Made by a program: the position numbers and the translations under genes. Below the pieces are notes generated by a model, which was given only the letters and a program-made list of their open reading frames with translations, was not told where the DNA came from and did no database searches. Below are positions 52,520-61,279 of a DNA stretch of 64,000 bases, piece by piece. The stretch's first letter is position 1; the number at the start of each line of letters is the position of its first letter. Location: assembly GCF_022549695.1 (NCBI RefSeq), contig NZ_JAKZGS010000005.1, positions 1-64,000 on the forward strand, written 5' to 3'. This stretch comes from Belliella calami. Its GTDB lineage: Bacteria; Bacteroidota; Bacteroidia; Cytophagales; Cyclobacteriaceae.

Positions 52520-54121
52520 TTATCGAATTGTCCCATCCAGGTTCTTGAACCAAGATCCATCGGCAGTCCAATCATTTGAAGGATTCACCGCCCCCGCATA
52601 GGGTGCTGAGGAAAAGAAGTTTCCCAAGGAGCTTGGGTTGAAGCTGGTTGGCTCAACTCCCACGAAGTTATTTAGACTAATTCCTGCCACAGGGTTTGTA
52701 TTGACATTGTTGCTTGGGTTTTGGGCAAAAATCGGAGCATCTTGTTCAAAATTTCTCCTGTTGTTGAAAGAGAATGTATTAGACAAAACCATTTGTTGAC
52801 CAAAATCTGTAACTGGCAAATCCTCTATCCTCACGCCATCATCTGGGAACTCAGTCACCAGCATATTTTGGAGGGTTCCCCGAGCTCCTGTTCTAATCCT
52901 TACCCCTCTTCTCGAACCACTGTTCACTTCTTGCTGAAAACCATTTCCGATCAAAGTGACATTTGAAATCCTAAAGGTGGTTCTTGGTTCGGTTTCGAAG
53001 AAGCTATCATTGCTTCTCATTTCCAGTGACCTGGCAATATTCCAAAAATTCACAGGCACCAGTGTCGCTTCACGATCAGTTTGGAAGAGCCAAAACTGTC
53101 CATTTCCCTGCCATCCCTCATCACACCAGATGCCGTAACCCCCATGGCCTATCCCAGCCAAATATTTGAAATTGACACGACCTCCACGAACCCTTAGTGC
53201 AATATTTTCATTTTTAAAGATCTGAAGATTTTCAACTGTAGTCTGAGCACCTACACCAAAAAAGTTCATCGCATGAAAACCAGCTTTCCCTGCATATTCT
53301 ACTCGTATATACTTAAGAATACCTGAATTGTCATTGGGTCTATTTCCACCATATCTGTAGCCATCGTTGATCAAAGTGCTGCCGGCATTGGATGGTGCAT
53401 TTCCCAAAATATAAATACCTCCCCAATCGTTGGGCTGCGGAGTTTCTCCATATAAAACCTTGTCACTAGTAAAGACTATCGGCAGGTCTTTGTTCCCTTC
53501 TGCGATAATTCTAGAATCCCTCAAAATCGCCAACTGTGAAAATTCATTTGGATTGTTGTAGGTTTTAAAATATATCGTAGATCCAGCATCAATGGTGAGT
53601 GTTGCTCCATTTTCTATGGAAAGGACACTGTCAATCATGTAAGTTTTTGATACCTCAAATCTGTAATCATTGTTCAACTTTCCCTTGACCACAGTAACCT
53701 CCTGCCCATTGATTTCTTCGACAATTTCAGAAAAAGTAGATCTGACCAAAACGCTTAAATCAAATCTTGCAGGTCTTTCCTCTCTATCAGTAACAATAAA
53801 TTCAAATTCATTTTGCGAACCTATTTCCTGATCAAGTGGAACAACGTAGTCAAAAACATAAATCGATGAAATTTCATCTGTATAATTGATTTCATCTATC
53901 AGTTCACCGTCTTTCAATACAATGAAACTTGCCAATCCAGCTGATGCCAAAACATCGAATTCAAGGTAAATCTCATTTCCGGGTTCTTGTACAATCAAAT
54001 CATTTGTAGGGGTTCTCAAAACTAAGGAAGGTGCTGGAAGATCAAAGGCCTCTTCCCTATCACAAGCCACTGAAATGATAAGTACAATGAAAACAAAGGT
54101 CAATATTTGGATATTTTTCAT
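52520..54121 (-). CDS. Beta-helix-like surface lipoprotein (paralogue B)
   Basis: 533 residues; type II signal peptide with lipid cysteine C20 (IISVACDREEAF), acidic after the cysteine. The same layout as paralogue A: N-terminal Ig-like part, then ATLTIDAGSTIYFKTY, LPIVFTSDKVL, NDWGGIYILGNAPSNAG and IRVEYAGKAGFHAMNFFG. The DWGGIYILGNAP motif recurs in lipoproteins paired with TonB receptors in Bacteroidetes that database annotation often leaves unnamed. The C-terminus SSAPYAGAVNPSNDWTAD matches paralogue A. It lies 6 bp after the TonB receptor gene and 32 bp before paralogue A, a tight operon. It may play the lid role that SusD plays elsewhere (inference). Confidence 0.75.
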   Translation of the reverse strand: MKNIQILTFVFIVLIISVACDREEAFDLPAPSLVLRTPTNDLIVQEPGNEIYLEFDVLASAGLASFIVLKDGELIDEINYTDEISSIYVFDYVVPLDQEIGSQNEFEFIVTDREERPARFDLSVLVRSTFSEIVEEINGQEVTVVKGKLNNDYRFEVSKTYMIDSVLSIENGATLTIDAGSTIYFKTYNNPNEFSQLAILRDSRIIAEGNKDLPIVFTSDKVLYGETPQPNDWGGIYILGNAPSNAGSTLINDGYRYGGNRPNDNSGILKYIRVEYAGKAGFHAMNFFGVGAQTTVENLQIFKNENIALRVRGGRVNFKYLAGIGHGGYGIWCDEGWQGNGQFWLFQTDREATLVPVNFWNIARSLEMRSNDSFFETEPRTTFRISNVTLIGNGFQQEVNSGSRRGVRIRTGARGTLQNMLVTEFPDDGVRIEDLPVTDFGQQMVLSNTFSFNNRRNFEQDAPIFAQNPSNNVNTNPVAGISLNNFVGVEPTSFNPSSLGNFFSSAPYAGAVNPSNDWTADGSWFKNLDGTIR

Positions 54122-54127
54122 AGTTAT

Positions 54128-56959
54128 TTAAAATCTAAAGCCTACACCAATTCTTGTCCACCATCCAAAATATGCTATTCTTGATATCCTAGACCGGTCT
54201 CCCTGATACCTTACACTTGGGGAATTTGTGAAATTGACCCATTCCCCAAATACTCGCCATCTTTTTGAAATATTGTAACTTGCATTTGCATCAAATTGAA
54301 GCCTAGCTTCCTGAATGATATCATCTTGTCTTTGCGAAGCAAGGGAGTTTACAAAGTCACCATTATAGTTGGCCATAATCCTTCCTGTAAAGTTCCCAAA
54401 ATCACCCGAAAGAGCAGTATTGAATGTATGGGCTGCCTGGCCGGGTAAGGATATCCCTTCTCTGTCTTGGGTAAAGGCGTCCGAATAGGCATAGGTGTAG
54501 TTGGCGTCTACACTCAAATTCTTAAGTACTCCGGGCAAAAAATCCAATGCCCTAACAAAATTAACCTCAACTCCAGCTACTTTGGCAACCTCACCATTTT
54601 GCTCTTGCTGAAACCTAAAGCCTTGTGTGCTTGGATAGCCTGGGAAATCTTGGAGTAATGATGGATCAATCCTGCTAAATTGGAATTGATCGATATTCTT
54701 GAAAAAAGCCCCTACTGAGAAAATCCCGACGTTTGCAAAATAATGTTCGTACATCAGATCTAAGTTGAAAGCCTTTGCAGGTTGTAAATCTGGATTTCCA
54801 AGAATCAAGGTTACTGCATCTGCATCATAATTTACAAAAGGCACAATATCCACAAAATTTGGACGGGCATAATTAAATACTGCCGAAAACCTCAATGCCT
54901 TGAATTTGTCTATACTGTATTTTACATGCAGATTAGGCAATAAAAAGCCATAATCTGTACCTCCTCTCAAAGGTGTTCCGCGAACCTCTGTCCCAACTCG
55001 TATGACTTCAAATGCATCATAAGCCACCTCGTTGAATTCATATCTAATTCCTGCCAAAACCATCCATTTGTCTATTTGGAATCTCCCCATGGCATAAGTC
55101 GCATAAATATCCTCAAAAGCATCGTAGGTGTCACTCAGGGAAAGCCTTCTCGAATCCCAAGCATCATCTCCTTCTGTCAGCAAAAGCCTGTTTGACTCGA
55201 TATAGGTTTGAAAAGGGCTCCTTCCAATCAATGGCCCGAATCTATAACTGTCATTCAGAAACGAAATGGGCTGGGTTCCGCTCAAGACCCTCAGAAAAGC
55301 TTCGGAAGTATTGATCAGACCATTTGGGTCATTGAACCGAAGGACATTGTTATCCCTAAACTTGGAATTAGTCTGTTTCCTGATTTTCCCTCCAAACTTG
55401 AAATACCCTTGATTGTCACCTAAAAAGTTGAAATTTCTCTGTATATCAATCCGAGTGACTACATTGGTGGCATCCGTAGTTTCATAATCTTCTTCATATC
55501 TCCTAAAATCATTATAAAAGAAAGGATCATACATACTCTGTTCGCCAGCTGCTTGTCGGAAAAGGGGCACATCACTGTAAATACCACTTGGATTATCTGT
55601 TACAATTCCCACTAAGTCTTGTGAAAAATCACCTCTATCTGAGCTAAAGGTTCTATTTGAAAGTGTGTAGTATGCCGACCAATCAATTTTCCAAAGCCCT
55701 AAGGTATGAAAACCCTGAAGGTTGAAACTCTGGTTTGTCTTGACTTCGTCGAAAATATTTATATCCCTTCTGATCCTTCCATTGGTGATCGAATCAAGTG
55801 ATTGGTAAATTGATCCACTCCTATCCAAATCAAATCTCAACCTATTTCTTAAATCATTGTCTTCCCTTCTGTTATACATATAGTTGAAGACGATTTCATT
55901 GTTGTCATTGAATTTATAATCCAAGGTTGCTGTAGCACCAATCCTTTCTCTTTCATTGATTGTGCTCCTATACTGATAATTTGCCATTACGATTTCAGGC
56001 TGCTCGAGATTGCCTACTGGTCTTGGTATCCCTTGCCAAGTAGCATCTATTCTATCTTCGGAGTTATTGGTGCTGTAATAACTACCTCCCAAAATCAACC
56101 CCAATTTCCCCTCAGGAGCCTTATCTGTCACAAAAAATCTTTTGTCTAGCCTCAATTTACCAATTCCATTGAGTCCACCCGAAATGTCATTGTACCCAAG
56201 TGCAGACTCTGCCCTAATCCCCAACTCAAGTTTCCTGGCCACGGGGGTTTTTAAGTTTATCACACCGCCGATGGCATCACCATCCATGTCTGGTGTTGGA
56301 GCTTTTGTGATTTCCATACTTGCAAGCTGATCCGCAGGTATCAAATCCAAAGCCTCATTTCTGGAACCATCCTGCTGCACGGATGGGATCTGCTCCCCGT
56401 TTATTTGTATTGAGGTGAAATGCTGCGGAGTCCCCCTGATGGAAACTGTTGATCCTTCCCCTTTGTCTCGTTGGATATTTACCCCTGGAACACGCTGCAT
56501 AGCTTCCGCAACATTCAGGTCTGGAAATCTCCCTATCAAATCGGCAGAGATGATGTTTTTGATATTGTCTGCAGTCCTTTGTTGGTTAAATGCCCGCTGT
56601 TGCCCTTCGAGACTTGCCCTCACTTCAAAAAGTGCAAGGTTTTGTGCATCCGACCCCATTTGGATAATCCCTAAGTCTAGTTCTTCGGAATTGATGTCAA
56701 TGTTGATTCTCTTTGTCTCAAACCCCAAATAACTAATGATTAAAACCTGTTTCCCTGTACTTGTGGTAAGAAAGAAAAACTCTCCTGAAGCGGCAGTAGC
56801 AATTCCACTTGCAGAACCTTCCAAGATAATACTTGCACCAAAAAGTGGTTCTCCAGTTTCCGCTTCAATTACTTTCCCTTTCAGGGATGATGACTGAGCA
56901 AAAGATAAACTATGGATCATAGTTATCAATAAAATAAGCAAGGGTAATTTTGGATTCAT
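54128..56959 (-). CDS. TonB-dependent receptor without SusD partner
   Basis: 943 residues. Signal peptide (residues 5-21, ending SFA), CarboxypepD-regulatory-like domain (LKGKVIEAETGEPLFGASIIL), a plug domain with DLIGRFPDLNVAEAMQRVPGVNIQRD and VSIRGTPQHF, then a barrel ending RIGVGFRF with a terminal aromatic residue. The plug (FPDLNVAEAMQRVPGV, TPDMDGDAIGGVINLKT) is that of the TonB receptors close to carbohydrate and FecA-like types rather than SusC. It imports a ligand across the outer membrane. The following lipoproteins, phosphatase and glycosidase point to a phosphate- and sugar-bearing substrate (inference). Confidence 0.9.
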   Translation of the reverse strand: MNPKLPLLILLITMIHSLSFAQSSSLKGKVIEAETGEPLFGASIILEGSASGIATAASGEFFFLTTSTGKQVLIISYLGFETKRINIDINSEELDLGIIQMGSDAQNLALFEVRASLEGQQRAFNQQRTADNIKNIISADLIGRFPDLNVAEAMQRVPGVNIQRDKGEGSTVSIRGTPQHFTSIQINGEQIPSVQQDGSRNEALDLIPADQLASMEITKAPTPDMDGDAIGGVINLKTPVARKLELGIRAESALGYNDISGGLNGIGKLRLDKRFFVTDKAPEGKLGLILGGSYYSTNNSEDRIDATWQGIPRPVGNLEQPEIVMANYQYRSTINERERIGATATLDYKFNDNNEIVFNYMYNRREDNDLRNRLRFDLDRSGSIYQSLDSITNGRIRRDINIFDEVKTNQSFNLQGFHTLGLWKIDWSAYYTLSNRTFSSDRGDFSQDLVGIVTDNPSGIYSDVPLFRQAAGEQSMYDPFFYNDFRRYEEDYETTDATNVVTRIDIQRNFNFLGDNQGYFKFGGKIRKQTNSKFRDNNVLRFNDPNGLINTSEAFLRVLSGTQPISFLNDSYRFGPLIGRSPFQTYIESNRLLLTEGDDAWDSRRLSLSDTYDAFEDIYATYAMGRFQIDKWMVLAGIRYEFNEVAYDAFEVIRVGTEVRGTPLRGGTDYGFLLPNLHVKYSIDKFKALRFSAVFNYARPNFVDIVPFVNYDADAVTLILGNPDLQPAKAFNLDLMYEHYFANVGIFSVGAFFKNIDQFQFSRIDPSLLQDFPGYPSTQGFRFQQEQNGEVAKVAGVEVNFVRALDFLPGVLKNLSVDANYTYAYSDAFTQDREGISLPGQAAHTFNTALSGDFGNFTGRIMANYNGDFVNSLASQRQDDIIQEARLQFDANASYNISKRWRVFGEWVNFTNSPSVRYQGDRSRISRIAYFGWWTRIGVGFRF

Positions 56960-57332
56960 ATTTTGGGCTAAAACATTAGGGTTAACAGTAACAAGAACAC
57001 CAAGAAGAGAATGCCAAAAAGCACTTCCCTTAACTGATATAGCTTGAGCTTTTTCGAATTTGGAATTTTGTTAAATTTCAATTCATGTTGGTTTTTGATT
57101 ACGCAACAAATTTGTCTATTCCATTCCAAAATCAACCAATCCAATTGTTTCAAAAACTAGGCAATTTGGTTACATGATGGATTGACGCTGAGTGGAGGGC
57201 GTTTTTGTATTCAATTTTCTAAAAGAATTAGATTGATTGAAAAAATCCACACTAAAAAAACTCTTCAAAAAATTTTAAATTGAGGTAAAAAAATTAGTTT
57301 CTCATTTTTTAAGAATCAAAAAAAGACATCTT
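56960..57332. other. Non-coding spacer
   Basis: 373 bp AT-rich region upstream of the TonB receptor. A 61-codon TTG-started frame at 56968-57153 (minus) ends in a 17-residue hydrophobic run, but has no other support. No consensus promoter was found. Confidence 0.45.
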
Positions 57333-60300
57333 TCAAAATGTACCATCCGTAAGTTTTATATCTCTTGTAGATCCATCAAATTTTCGAATATTCATTTTGA
57401 TACAATTTTCTGGTATTGGGACAACTCTACTTGACTGGGAAAGGTACCCGTTACCATAAGCAAATTCCAATTCAATATTTTTTCCATTATCAAGCCCAAA
57501 AACTACTTTGTAATCATCATTTTCTAAACGTAATTGTTTTGAATTATGAGTTGCTTCCTTCTTTTTGAATACCTTGACAGCTCCGTGATGCTGACTTGCA
57601 ATAATTACTGATTCTTTATTTTGAAGTGTCAGGCCCACCATAGACCTACCTTCTCCATCTACCAGAAAACCGCTTTCATTTTCTCTTTTTGTAAAATCTC
57701 CATTTTCATCTTTGACAATCACATTACCTATAGCTGCATCGTATCTACCGGTGACAGATTCATTACCATAGAAATTGCCAATTGTGAAAACCTTATTTTC
57801 TTTTTGGTCATAGTAGATACCGAAAATTGGGGCAAACTGCGATTCATTTGGCAGAGGATGAAGCGTGAATTTTCCGGATCCATCTTTTTTCATAAATGCA
57901 CTTTCAAACTGATAAGCATTCAGTTCAATGGCATTTTTTCTTTGCTCCTTACTAAAAAATTCTTCCAAACTATATTTTGCGAATTCTGAATATTGGAGGA
58001 ACCTGCTTTTCCATGAAGGCACTTGGCTGATTAGTTTGTCTCGACCTTCTACTGGATAATGTCCATCTATCAAGTAAGAAAACATAATTGGATCTATACT
58101 TTGGTTGTTATCAAAATCATCCGCTATCAATATCAAAGGTCTATCCTTGTCCACATCCCAGCGCGTGTTTTTCCCTGCATTGCCAAGGATATACTGTGGA
58201 TCCCCTTTATCATCTGAACCTATAGCATGGATACTGTTCCACCAGCCATGTGATTTTTCACTAATGTAATTTTTGGAAACATCCTCAAATAATAGTTTGC
58301 CTTCCTTTCTAATCTGCTTAAAAAAAGTCACCGGCATCCACTCACCGACCACGAGCAAGTCGATTAAGCCATCTTGGTCAAAGTCTGTCCATATCGCAGA
58401 AGTAACCATCCCAATATCCACTATCTCAGGAATAACTTCTTTCGTTATATCCATAAAATCCCCTTCTTTGAAAGTCAATAATACTGATGGTGGCGGTAGC
58501 GGATATTTCCCGGGCCTGACCCTGCCTCCAACAAAAAGCTCGAAGTCTCCATTTCCATCAATATCTGCAGCAATAACAGACGAACCACTAAAGTTGGTAT
58601 TGGGAATATCTCCTTCAAATTTTCTAAAATTACCCTTTCCGTCGTTTAGATAAAGCCTATCTGTGTAGCTTGGATCTTCATCTGGAAATCTACTTCCTCC
58701 ACTGACTACATATAGATCCAAATCCCCATCTTGATCTATATCTATCAAAAGACAACCCATGTCATCTACATTCTCTTCGGTAAAGATTTCCTTTTTGATA
58801 AATCTCCCAGTTTGATCCTGAATAAACAGGTATCTTGGATATCCTGCTGAACCACCTATAAACAAATCATCAAGACCATTGCCATTAATATCTCCAACGG
58901 CCATACCGGGGCCATTTTCCGAATGCTTATGAGGCAAAATTCTTTGTCTGTTGAAGTCATTGTAGTTGCGGTGTTGGTGCGCATGTAAAATACCAATCTG
59001 TTCAGAAACCTCTTCGTAACTATAAAAAACTTTCTCTTCTAATGGAGTTTTAACTAGCTCAGCATTTCTATATTCGAGCTGTATGGTTTGGTTTACATTG
59101 AGGTTGTTGAGGATTTGTTTTTTGCCATCTGGCCAAGTAACTGTAAGGTTGATATCTTGACTATTACTATCGACCCCAAAGTGCGCTATCGCTTCAACGA
59201 AAGATTTGTATCCACGAGTAGGATAATGCTCGTAAAACTGCTTCTTTGATTTACCATTGAGTTTATATTCAAGCAAAAGTTTGGTACCCAAGCCCATGGA
59301 GTTAAGTTCGGATCCTATCAATTTAAACCTTAAAAAATCTGAATTCTCTGGATTCTTTTCCCTTAGAAGATTCTGATAAATGTGTGCCTCATCATTGAGA
59401 TTGTTAAGTACCAAATCCAAGTCCCCATCATTATCTAGATCCACATACACAGCTCCATTGGAGATGGAGGCATGATTCATCCCCCAGTCTGAGCTTTTAT
59501 CTGTAAATGTTAGATCTCCATTATTCATATAAAAATAATTTTCCAAGCGGACATCTTTCAAACTGGACATTCCTTCAAGTAAAAAAGCTCTTCGTTCTTC
59601 CTTAGTTGAGAAAGTACTCAAGTTTTGTTTGAAATTAATGTGATCCAAATCTGTTACATCTTTGCCATAACCATTGCTGATAAATAGATCTTTGTTGCCA
59701 TCATTGTCAAAGTCAGCAAAAAGTGGACTCCAACTCCAATCTGTCTGTGCGACACCTGCCAAATAACCAATTTCACTAAATAGCCCATTTCCTTGATTCA
59801 ACTGCAAGGTGTTCCTGACATATTGCGGTTCGTAGCCTCTTTCCAAATTATTGGTAAATAGGTCATAGTTTGCCGTAGGTGCAAACATGGTTTTTTGTCT
59901 GTAATTATCAGGAGGAAGCATATCCAATACCATGATATCCACAAGTCCATCATTATTGAAATCAGCAATATCCACACCCATTGCATTAAAGCTCTGGTGT
60001 TTTAGCATGTTTTCGATTTGATTGGAAAAAGTCCCATCACCATTGTTAATATAAAGGATATCATTGGTAATAAAATCATTGGCGACATAGATGTCCGGGT
60101 AGCCATCATTATTGATATCGCTGATTGCGAGACCAAGTCCATATCCCTCTATCAGAATGCCGGATTCTTTTGTCACATTGGTAAAAGTTCCGTCTCCGTT
60201 GTTTCTATACAGTTTGTCATTGCTTTTACCTTTCCCCGTTTTTTCTCTAGGTCGCGAAGTATTTCTCTGAAAAGACTCCATGGCGTTTGAAAGGATGTAA

Positions 60301-60923
60301 AGGTCCAAATGACCATCCAAGTCATAATCAAAAAATGCAGCTTGGGTATTGTATCCACGATCGTCTATCCCATATTCAGCGGCCATTTCCTTGAAAACAG
60401 GTATTCCATCATCATTTATTCCTTGATTGACAAAAAGCAGGTTTGGGTTGGGATTATTTTCATCCCTATTTGATATGCAAATATAAATATCCAGTAATCC
60501 ATCATGATTGATATCCACAAGCGTGACACCTTCTGCCCAGTGGGAAGTTGTGACATTTGAAGCTTCACTGACATCTTTGAAGTTGAGGTTGCCTTGATTG
60601 ATATAAAGTCTGCTGGAAGTTTTGTTTCCTGTAAAAAAGAGATCTGGAAGCCCATCATTGTTAAAATCCCCTACTGCAATCCCCCCACCGTTGTAGATGT
60701 AATCAAAATCCAAGATATTAAACTCCTCATTGATTTCGATAAAATTATTAAAGTCCACACCTGTTCTTGCCGAAGGGAGTAGCTGAAACAAGGTGTCTTT
60801 TGGCTGCTTTGTGTTACAAGCAAAAATCATCAATCCTGTCGAAAAAATGACCACAATCAAAGAACAAACGGAATATAAAAATTTGGTGACTTTGGCTTTT
60901 ATAATTAGGATCTGATTTTTCAC
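57333..60923 (-). CDS. FG-GAP/VCBS repeat lipoprotein with ASPIC/UnbV domain
   Basis: 1196 residues; lipid cysteine C36 (GLMIFACNTK). At least ten calcium-binding FG-GAP blades of form DxNxDGxxD are visible, e.g. DFNNDGLPDLFFTGN, DINHDGLLDIYI, DYDLDGHLDLYIL, DINNDGYPDIYVAND, DLDNDGDLDLVLNN, then DINGNGLDDLFIGG and DIDQDGDLDLYVVSGG in the second half. Between the two propellers lies an ASPIC/UnbV domain (SMGLGTKLLLEYKLNG; YPTRGYKSFVEAIAHFG; VTWPDGKKQIL). It is probably a calcium-stabilised surface protein. Such proteins commonly follow SusC/SusD genes in this group and are presumed to bind or process the ligand. A terminator separates it from susD here, so it may be transcribed on its own. Confidence 0.9.
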   Translation of the reverse strand: MKNQILIIKAKVTKFLYSVCSLIVVIFSTGLMIFACNTKQPKDTLFQLLPSARTGVDFNNFIEINEEFNILDFDYIYNGGGIAVGDFNNDGLPDLFFTGNKTSSRLYINQGNLNFKDVSEASNVTTSHWAEGVTLVDINHDGLLDIYICISNRDENNPNPNLLFVNQGINDDGIPVFKEMAAEYGIDDRGYNTQAAFFDYDLDGHLDLYILSNAMESFQRNTSRPREKTGKGKSNDKLYRNNGDGTFTNVTKESGILIEGYGLGLAISDINNDGYPDIYVANDFITNDILYINNGDGTFSNQIENMLKHQSFNAMGVDIADFNNDGLVDIMVLDMLPPDNYRQKTMFAPTANYDLFTNNLERGYEPQYVRNTLQLNQGNGLFSEIGYLAGVAQTDWSWSPLFADFDNDGNKDLFISNGYGKDVTDLDHINFKQNLSTFSTKEERRAFLLEGMSSLKDVRLENYFYMNNGDLTFTDKSSDWGMNHASISNGAVYVDLDNDGDLDLVLNNLNDEAHIYQNLLREKNPENSDFLRFKLIGSELNSMGLGTKLLLEYKLNGKSKKQFYEHYPTRGYKSFVEAIAHFGVDSNSQDINLTVTWPDGKKQILNNLNVNQTIQLEYRNAELVKTPLEEKVFYSYEEVSEQIGILHAHQHRNYNDFNRQRILPHKHSENGPGMAVGDINGNGLDDLFIGGSAGYPRYLFIQDQTGRFIKKEIFTEENVDDMGCLLIDIDQDGDLDLYVVSGGSRFPDEDPSYTDRLYLNDGKGNFRKFEGDIPNTNFSGSSVIAADIDGNGDFELFVGGRVRPGKYPLPPPSVLLTFKEGDFMDITKEVIPEIVDIGMVTSAIWTDFDQDGLIDLLVVGEWMPVTFFKQIRKEGKLLFEDVSKNYISEKSHGWWNSIHAIGSDDKGDPQYILGNAGKNTRWDVDKDRPLILIADDFDNNQSIDPIMFSYLIDGHYPVEGRDKLISQVPSWKSRFLQYSEFAKYSLEEFFSKEQRKNAIELNAYQFESAFMKKDGSGKFTLHPLPNESQFAPIFGIYYDQKENKVFTIGNFYGNESVTGRYDAAIGNVIVKDENGDFTKRENESGFLVDGEGRSMVGLTLQNKESVIIASQHHGAVKVFKKKEATHNSKQLRLENDDYKVVFGLDNGKNIELEFAYGNGYLSQSSRVVPIPENCIKMNIRKFDGSTRDIKLTDGTF

Positions 60924-61033
60924 TTGGAGGCTATGTTGGTCTTTGTATTATATGACAGATCAGTTGGATTAAACAGATCTAACAAGTTCCTTATTGGGTT
61001 TGAATATAAGGACATTCAAGAATACGGATATAC

Positions 61034-61170
61034 GGAACTTTGCCACAAACTAAAAAAAGCCTGATTTAGCATAGATCCGATATTTAGTGATATTAGATAT
61101 TCATAGATATTGAACATAAGCAAGCAATCAACCTTGGAATTAAAGCTACTGGCAAAGAAGCGTATAATCA
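61034..61170 (+). repeat. Degenerate intergenic repeat, copy 2 (partner at 10129-10260)
   Basis: Shares GGAAnTTTGCCAC, CCGATA, GATATTGAACAyAAGC, AATCAACC and CTACTGGCAAA with 10129-10260. Here one frame stays open for 36 codons to TAA at 61205-61207, reading DIEHKQAINLGIKATGKEA and on to INLRKEQ. That resembles the C-terminal remnant of a protein rather than random sequence; the family is not recognised. Confidence 0.5.
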
Positions 61171-61208
61171 TATTCAAGAAATTATTAATTTAAGAAAAGA
61201 ACAATAAT

Positions 61209-61249
61209 AACCATAAAAACCCAAAGAAAAACTTTGGGTTTTTATGGTT
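61209..61249. terminator. Strong bidirectional terminator after susD
   Basis: Perfect 18-bp stem (61209-61226 with 61232-61249) with a 5-nt A loop; each arm contains CCATAAAAACCCAAAG or its complement. The plus-strand side is followed by TTAATTATATTTTTTTT. It lies just downstream of the susD stop at 61280 (minus). Confidence 0.9.
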
Positions 61250-61279
61250 TTAATTATATTTTTTTTTCTACGCTAAATA

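Larger units (their letters stand above)
60924..61279. other. Spacer with repeat remnant and terminator
   Basis: 356 bp. Contains the second copy of the intergenic repeat and a strong hairpin terminator. Upstream of the FG-GAP gene no TAnnTTTG box with correct spacing was found. Confidence 0.5.

Noticed and set aside
56968-57153. 61-codon minus-strand frame ending in a hydrophobic run, just before the TonB receptor
   Set aside because: It starts with TTG, has no promoter or ribosome site and no recognised family; the hydrophobic tail can arise from T-rich sequence. It could be revisited if conserved.
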